Source: Collinsella sp. AF25-2LB
GTDB taxonomy: Bacteria; Actinomycetota; Coriobacteriia; Coriobacteriales; Coriobacteriaceae
NCBI RefSeq assembly: GCF_003458415.1
Contig: NZ_QRUF01000002.1
Span: 62,285 to 126,284, forward strand
Direction of reading: 5' to 3'
DNA: 64,000 bases
The notes below the pieces were generated by a model, which did no database searches, was not told the DNA's origin, and worked only from the letters and a program-made list of their open reading frames with translations. Shown here piece by piece: positions 59,421 to 64,000 of this stretch (its first letter is position 1; every line of letters starts with the position of its first letter). A program made the position numbers and the translations under genes.

Positions 59421-60856
59421 TACATGCCCTCGTCGGCAGACATACTGCCCGAATCCGCGCCGTAGCCGCCGTCAGCCGTTGCGTCCGCTCCGGTGTCCAT
59501 GACGAGGGTGTCGCCATCGCGCAACTTGGTAACCGGCACGTTGGGGTTGATCTCGTTGCCCTGGTCGTCGCGCTTGACCTGTGTCTTGCCGACTACGGCT
59601 TCGTTGTCGTTTTGCGTCACGACTGTCACCTTCACGCGACGGGTTTGCTTGCCCTCGTCATCAGTCGCCACGTTGACGTAATAGTGTTCGCCGTCTTCGG
59701 TCATGAGCGCCATCGTCGGCACCATCACCACGTCGTCGAGCTGCTCGGTCACCACTGATACCTCGGCCGTCATGCCCGGCTTCAGGCGCGCGTCGGGCGC
59801 CTCTATGAGAATGTCGACGTTAAAGGTTACGCTGCTGCCGTCACCGTTGGCGGCGTCAGAGTTTGCCACCGAGGCGATAGCCGTGACGGTGCCCTGGCTC
59901 ACGATATCGGGAAACGCGGGATACGTGACGTTGGCGCTCTGCCCAACGGCGATCTTGGCGATGTCCTTTTCGCCCACCTGCACGGTCACCTTCATCTTGG
60001 ATAGGTCGGCGATCTGCATGCACTGTTTGCCGCCGCTCGTATCGCTTTCGCCCATGATCATGCCGCCTGTTACCGTGGCGCCCACCTTGGCGTTGAGCTC
60101 CACGATACTACCCGAGCTCGGGGCCGTGACCGTGCGACTGGCGGCCTTGGCGTTCGCCTGGTCGAGGTTTGCCTGGGCCGATGCCAGGCTGCGCTGCGCG
60201 GCCGATACGGCGTTCGTGTCCGCTGATGCGGCGGAGACGCCAGCCGCTGCGGAAGCTCCATCGACGTCCGTCGTTGGGGTGGTCTGCGCGGCGGTTGCGG
60301 CTTTCTGCGCGTTGGCGAGGTCTTCCTGGGCGGCTGCAACTGCACGCTGCGCCTCGGCAACGTTGCGATCGAGCTCGTCGTTTTTAATGGTCATAAGCAC
60401 GTCGCCCTCGTTGACGGATTGGCCTGCCTGCACGTTGATCGAATCGACCGTACCGTCGACAGAAGGGGAGACCACTGAGGACGAAATGGGTTTGAGCTGG
60501 CCTTTCGCCTCGACCGTTGTGGTAAACGTGCCCTCGGTCACCATGTCGGTCACCGGCCCGTTGTTGCCTGCGGGCCGTGCGTTGATGGCTAAGGTCACGA
60601 CAACGGCGATGAGCACAATGGCGGCCACGACGCCGGCCGCAATGCCGCGTCGGATGAGCTTTTTGCGTCGATGTTCGGCACGTTTTGCCTTGAGCTTGGC
60701 ATATGCCTCTTCATCGGAAATCTCGGTCGCATCGTTCGCGCGTCCGCTCTGCTTATCGGCATGTACGTTTGTAATCAGAGGAATCGTTTCGGTGGCACCT
60801 TCGGGCGTGCGCTCGGTATCATCTGGGCCCGGGGTGATCGTGGGGACATTCGGCAT
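59420..60856 (-). CDS. HlyD/MacA-type membrane fusion protein
   Basis: 478 residues, start at 60856 (MPNVPTITPG) behind AAAGGAGACG. A ~75-residue charged cytoplasmic N-terminus precedes one membrane helix (GIAAGVVAAIVLIAVVVTLAI). Then come a biotinyl/lipoyl-like strand (DGTVDSINVQAGQSVNEGDV), an Ala/Gln-rich coiled coil, the second lipoyl half and beta-barrel parts (PGMTAEVSVVTEQLDDVVMVP). It ends in a Gly/Ala/Asp tail. It works with the downstream ATPase and permease in export. Confidence 0.9.
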   Translation of the reverse strand: MPNVPTITPGPDDTERTPEGATETIPLITNVHADKQSGRANDATEISDEEAYAKLKAKRAEHRRKKLIRRGIAAGVVAAIVLIAVVVTLAINARPAGNNGPVTDMVTEGTFTTTVEAKGQLKPISSSVVSPSVDGTVDSINVQAGQSVNEGDVLMTIKNDELDRNVAEAQRAVAAAQEDLANAQKAATAAQTTPTTDVDGASAAAGVSAASADTNAVSAAQRSLASAQANLDQANAKAASRTVTAPSSGSIVELNAKVGATVTGGMIMGESDTSGGKQCMQIADLSKMKVTVQVGEKDIAKIAVGQSANVTYPAFPDIVSQGTVTAIASVANSDAANGDGSSVTFNVDILIEAPDARLKPGMTAEVSVVTEQLDDVVMVPTMALMTEDGEHYYVNVATDDEGKQTRRVKVTVVTQNDNEAVVGKTQVKRDDQGNEINPNVPVTKLRDGDTLVMDTGADATADGGYGADSGSMSADEGM

Positions 60857-60890
60857 AGCGTCTCCTTTATAGAAAGACCCTCGATAATTA

Positions 60891-60920
60891 TATGCGCCCA
60901 CCGGTTGGGGCGGGCGCATA
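60891..60920 (-). terminator. Inverted repeat between L,D-transpeptidase and fusion protein genes
   Basis: GGGCGCATA (60912-60920) pairs with TATGCGCCC (60891-60899) around a 12-nt loop. It is followed on the minus strand by an AT-rich but not purely U tract (ATAATTAT). A weak terminator for the upstream gene is likely. Confidence 0.5.
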
Positions 60921-60988
60921 GAACGGTTTCTTTCGGAACTGTTAGATTGGTCGCAGCGGTTCCACGTTGTATGAATGTGCGCGTTGCA

Positions 60989-62722
60989 CTACGAGTGCAC
61001 GACCACGCACAGGCCGACTTTGATGCAGTCGTGAAGTGCCTTGGCGTCTGCCAGGCGCAGGTTGATGCAGCCGTGGCTGCCGCACCATTTGTACGACTCG
61101 GCGTTATCGAAGCTCTTGTCGTTTTGCCAGGTGGCATCATGGAAGCCGATCATGTTGCCCTCAAACGGCATCCAGTAGCTCACCGGACTCTCGTATTTGG
61201 GCTTGCCGGTCTCGGGGTCCTTGGCTCCGATCAGGGTGCTGCCGCCGTCGTTGCTGTTGATCTGCCAGACGCCCTCGGGCGTGGCGTCCTCGCCCGGCTT
61301 GCCCGAGATAAAGTTGGCCTCCCAAACGATATTTCCGCTCTCGTCATAGTAGCGCGCGTGCTGCTCGGACAGGTCGACGTCGATATACGCCTTCCAGTCG
61401 GGCTCTCCCTTTGCGGTAAAGGTGTCGGCCTTCTGGGAGTACTTGATCTCGATTTCGCCGGTCTGCTTGTTGTTAATGGCGTCCTCGACCTGCTTGGCGA
61501 GCGAGCTGCTGTCGATGGACCAACCAAAGTCGCCGCCTTCGACGGCGCACTGCTTGCCATCGGCGCGCGTCCACCAGCGAGTGGAGCCCACGGTATTAAA
61601 GCCGTTGGCGAGTTCGGCTGCCCAGCTGCTGATCTGCGACGTATCGAGCGTGGGGTTGGCCGGATCGGCAAAGCTGATCCACTGCAATACGGAGCTGCCA
61701 TCAACCTTGCCGGCATCCTCGCCGTTGAGCTTGAGGGTCACGTTGACGCCCAGGAAGTTGTTGGCGGCATCGCATGCGGCCTGAATCTGATCATCGGTTA
61801 GCGTTCCATTGAGCGGCTCATAGGCATCGTTGCCGAGCTTGGAAAGATCTACGGTCTCGGCCAGCGAGGCAAGCTCGAGCTCGGCATATTTAATGACATG
61901 CTCGCGGTTGAGTTTTTCGTTGGAGCGCGCCTTCTCGACGGCAAACTTGCCGGCCTGCTCGTCATAGGAGCTATTGGCCTCGAACGTGCCCGAACGGCCC
62001 TCGTTAAACTCGTCGATGGCGGCGCCCAGATCCTTCTCAAACTTCTTTTGGTCAAAGGTGTCGGAGAGCATGGACAGGTCGACGTCTTGATCAAGATCGA
62101 CTTCGTTGGAGGTAGCGGTTGTTTTGGTTTTGCCGCTTAAGGATTCCACAAGGCGGACCGGCCATACAAAGGCTTCGTTGTGGCTGATAATCTCTTTTGC
62201 GGCAGCTTCGCCGTCGACAATGGGCTCATCGGACTCGGGCTGATAGGTCCAGCTAAAGTCATCGCCTGTCACGGTGAGCTTATAGTGCTTCCATGCCGAG
62301 TTGACCTTGGTGGCGGCAGACGAAGCGTTGGAGAACGAGACGTCGACGCCGGCGATGGTGGTATTGGGGTAGGCTACCTGTGAAAACGCTACGATGCCTA
62401 CGATATAGACAATGACGATAAGACCTAAGACGACAAAGAGCGTCGTCTTTTTGCCTGACTTATTGTTCTCGGGGGACTTGCGCGCGGGGCCGCGATCGCC
62501 TCGGGCGTGCGTTGGGGGCTGCTTGGGCGCATTGCCGTTTGCCTGGCGCTGCTGACGTTGTTGACGATGCTGTCGCTGTTGGTTCGGGCGTTGAGAAGCG
62601 TTTGCCGCACCACGCTGCTGACCGGGGCTCGGCGCGATAGGACGCGGCGACTGAACGCCGCCGGTGTGCCTGCTCGGCTGCTGCGGATCGGGAATCAGTT
62701 GAGTTCGATCGTTTTGCGACAT
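60989..62722 (-). CDS. L,D-transpeptidase (YkuD domain) membrane protein
   Basis: 577 residues; start at 62722 (MSQNDR), with ATG 62731 three codons upstream possible. The cytoplasmic N-terminus (about 1-85) is Gln/Arg/Pro/Asn-rich; one membrane helix follows (about 92-115). Two large extracellular parts include a peptidoglycan-binding-like domain repeated in such proteins. The C-terminal YkuD domain has IGFHDATWQ and SHGCINLR with the catalytic Cys at about residue 552. It makes 3-3 cross-links or anchors proteins to peptidoglycan. The N-terminus resembles that of MltG in composition. Confidence 0.9.
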   Translation of the reverse strand: MSQNDRTQLIPDPQQPSRHTGGVQSPRPIAPSPGQQRGAANASQRPNQQRQHRQQRQQRQANGNAPKQPPTHARGDRGPARKSPENNKSGKKTTLFVVLGLIVIVYIVGIVAFSQVAYPNTTIAGVDVSFSNASSAATKVNSAWKHYKLTVTGDDFSWTYQPESDEPIVDGEAAAKEIISHNEAFVWPVRLVESLSGKTKTTATSNEVDLDQDVDLSMLSDTFDQKKFEKDLGAAIDEFNEGRSGTFEANSSYDEQAGKFAVEKARSNEKLNREHVIKYAELELASLAETVDLSKLGNDAYEPLNGTLTDDQIQAACDAANNFLGVNVTLKLNGEDAGKVDGSSVLQWISFADPANPTLDTSQISSWAAELANGFNTVGSTRWWTRADGKQCAVEGGDFGWSIDSSSLAKQVEDAINNKQTGEIEIKYSQKADTFTAKGEPDWKAYIDVDLSEQHARYYDESGNIVWEANFISGKPGEDATPEGVWQINSNDGGSTLIGAKDPETGKPKYESPVSYWMPFEGNMIGFHDATWQNDKSFDNAESYKWCGSHGCINLRLADAKALHDCIKVGLCVVVHS

Positions 62723-62831
62723 CGTATGCATATCCTTCGAATTTCGCCTTGCGGCTCATCGTGTTTTTACTGGGCTTGCATTATAGCGATTGCCCTGCTG
62801 TTTGTGGTACGGAAACGGTGGCATTCAAAAG

Positions 62832-62853
62832 AGGTGGGACATTTGTCCCACCT
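62832..62853 (-). terminator. Intrinsic terminator after serine dehydratase gene
   Basis: AGGTGGGACA (62832-62841) pairs perfectly with TGTCCCACCT (62844-62853). On the minus strand the stem is followed by CTTTTG, a short U-rich run. Confidence 0.7.
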
Positions 62854-62871
62854 TTGAGTCGTTCTTAGCCG

Positions 62872-64000
62872 TTATCCGCACACACCGCATTTTGCACAGG
62901 CTGAAAGTGCGGCCGGAGCCTGCGCGATGCCGCCCTTTGCCGTCTCGCGCAGCGTGGCCGGCAACGCGTGGCCCACTGAGAGCATGACATGTGCCATCTG
63001 GTCAAACGGAACCAGGCTCTTAATTCCTGCGAGGGCGAGTTGTGCCGAACTAAAGGCCGCTGCCACGCCGATGGCGTTGCGGTTTTGGCAGGGCACCTCC
63101 ACGAGGCCACCGACGGGGTCACAAACGAGGCCCAGCAGGTTACTCAGCGCGATGGAACTGGCGTCGAGCGCCTGCTCGGGCGTGCCGCCGAGCATCTGCA
63201 CCAGCGCGGCGGCTGCCATGGCGGCGGCGCTTCCCACCTCGGCCTGGCAGCCGCCCTCGGCACCGGCGACGCAGGCGCTCGTGGTGAGGTTGAGGCCGAT
63301 AGCGGCTGCGCAGTAGAGCGCGTCCATGACCTGCTCGTCGTCGAGCTGAAGGTGATCGGCCAGCGCCAGCACGCAGCCGGGCACGACACCCGCGGAGCCT
63401 GCCGTCGGAGCTGCGACGATCACACCCATCGTGGCGGAACGCTCGAGCACGGCCATCGCGCGGGCCACGGCGTCGGTCTGGACGACGCCCATCAGGCTTT
63501 CACTCAAATCGTTGCGGCCTGTGGCATCGACGAGTTTAGCCTCGCCGCCGATAAGCCCGCCGAGTGAGCGCAGCGGATTTGCGAGTGGGGCCGTGGTCTC
63601 CTCGCGCATGACGTCGAGCACGCGGCGCATGGCGGCGACGGCGTGGGCCTCGCCGGTCAGACGCGCCTCGCGAACGGCCATGACGGCGCCGATGCTGAGC
63701 CCCTGTTCCTCACACGCATCGAGCAGCTGCTCGCCGTCGTCGAAGATTTCCTTGGCCGAGACGCCGGGGGAGAGCGACGAGGCAGAACCGGGGAGCTCGA
63801 TAAAGGTCGCGTAATCGACATTGTCGAGTTTGCGTAGCATGGGGATAACGGTGTCGTCGGGCGCGCCGTCGGTCTCAAAGACGGAGTAGGCCTGGCCGCC
63901 CACTTCGGTGCGGTAGGTGCGGCAGAAGGCGATGTTCACGTGGGCGTAGGCGAGCAGGTTGGTGAGCGCGGCGAGCACGCCGGGGACGTCGTAGTGCGCC
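62872..64000 (-). CDS. sdaA: L-serine dehydratase, iron-sulfur type (5' end outside window)
   Basis: 376 codons are visible, open to the window edge. The upstream-most part (AHYDVPGVLAALTNLLAYAH, VNIAFCRTYR) is the ACT-like end of the beta domain. The alpha domain has GVIVAAPTAGSAGVVPG, CVAGAEGGCQAEVGSA with two cluster cysteines, EVPCQNRNAIG, and a C-terminal CAKCGVCG. The apparent single-chain beta-alpha fusion deaminates L-serine to pyruvate using a [4Fe-4S] cluster. Confidence 0.92.
   Translation of the reverse strand, partial: AHYDVPGVLAALTNLLAYAHVNIAFCRTYRTEVGGQAYSVFETDGAPDDTVIPMLRKLDNVDYATFIELPGSASSLSPGVSAKEIFDDGEQLLDACEEQGLSIGAVMAVREARLTGEAHAVAAMRRVLDVMREETTAPLANPLRSLGGLIGGEAKLVDATGRNDLSESLMGVVQTDAVARAMAVLERSATMGVIVAAPTAGSAGVVPGCVLALADHLQLDDEQVMDALYCAAAIGLNLTTSACVAGAEGGCQAEVGSAAAMAAAALVQMLGGTPEQALDASSIALSNLLGLVCDPVGGLVEVPCQNRNAIGVAAAFSSAQLALAGIKSLVPFDQMAHVMLSVGHALPATLRETAKGGIAQAPAALSACAKCGVCG

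Overview
The window looks like a chromosomal segment of a Coriobacteriia actinobacterium, most likely Collinsella or a close relative. This placement is inference from gene content, gene order and codon style; no 16S gene is present. Genes are densely packed, often overlap by 4-13 bases, and start with ATG, GTG or TTG. Almost all long antisense ORFs are shadows produced by GC-rich codon use.

Layout. Positions 1-23 kb are core housekeeping: the end of ileS, then lspA-rluD, a membrane glycosyltransferase, an A24 prepilin-peptidase-like protein, an HD dNTPase, rarA, a DUF948/RsbW-like/sigma-B-F-type sigma factor/AI-2E cluster, alaS-ruvX-mltG, yqeG-aroK-(degenerate aroB)-M24 peptidase-efp, and Asp23-nusB-xseB-tlyA-nadK-recN. 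Positions 23.2-31.2 kb carry a fructose PTS regulon: an rpiR regulator divergent from fruA, then ptsH, ptsI and two tandem fruK paralogues. Positions 31.3-35.3 kb hold a CCA-adding enzyme, two identical tRNA-Glu(CTC) genes, a YbhN/LPG-synthase-like membrane protein and a TetR regulator.

Positions 35.3-57.4 kb are a visibly GC-richer cobalamin island. The left arm, on the minus strand, begins with a cobalamin riboswitch. It encodes an exported lipoprotein CbiK, a small lipoprotein, and a Fec/Btu-type binding protein, permease and ATPase. The right arm, on the plus strand, is a 17-cistron anaerobic B12 operon: cbiF, cbiD, cbiL remnant, cbiG, cbiH, cbiET, cbiA, cobT, cobU, cobS, a CobU-like/CobC fusion, cbiB, cobD, cbiP, cobO, cbiC, cbiJ. 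Fragments of an IS3-type OrfB (left) and an IS21-type IstA (right) flank the island. The cbiL cistron keeps only its first ~10 and last ~60 codons, so this locus cannot supply the C20 methyltransferase that the rest of the operon needs.

Positions 57.4-64 kb contain a MacAB-like export system (permease, ATPase, fusion protein), an L,D-transpeptidase and the 3' part of an L-serine dehydratase, all on the minus strand.

Non-coding structure includes about a dozen intrinsic terminators, a ~65-bp dispersed palindrome present twice (26.5 and 57.4 kb), a 129-bp nested inverted repeat upstream of ptsH, and operator-like dyads between rpiR and fruA.
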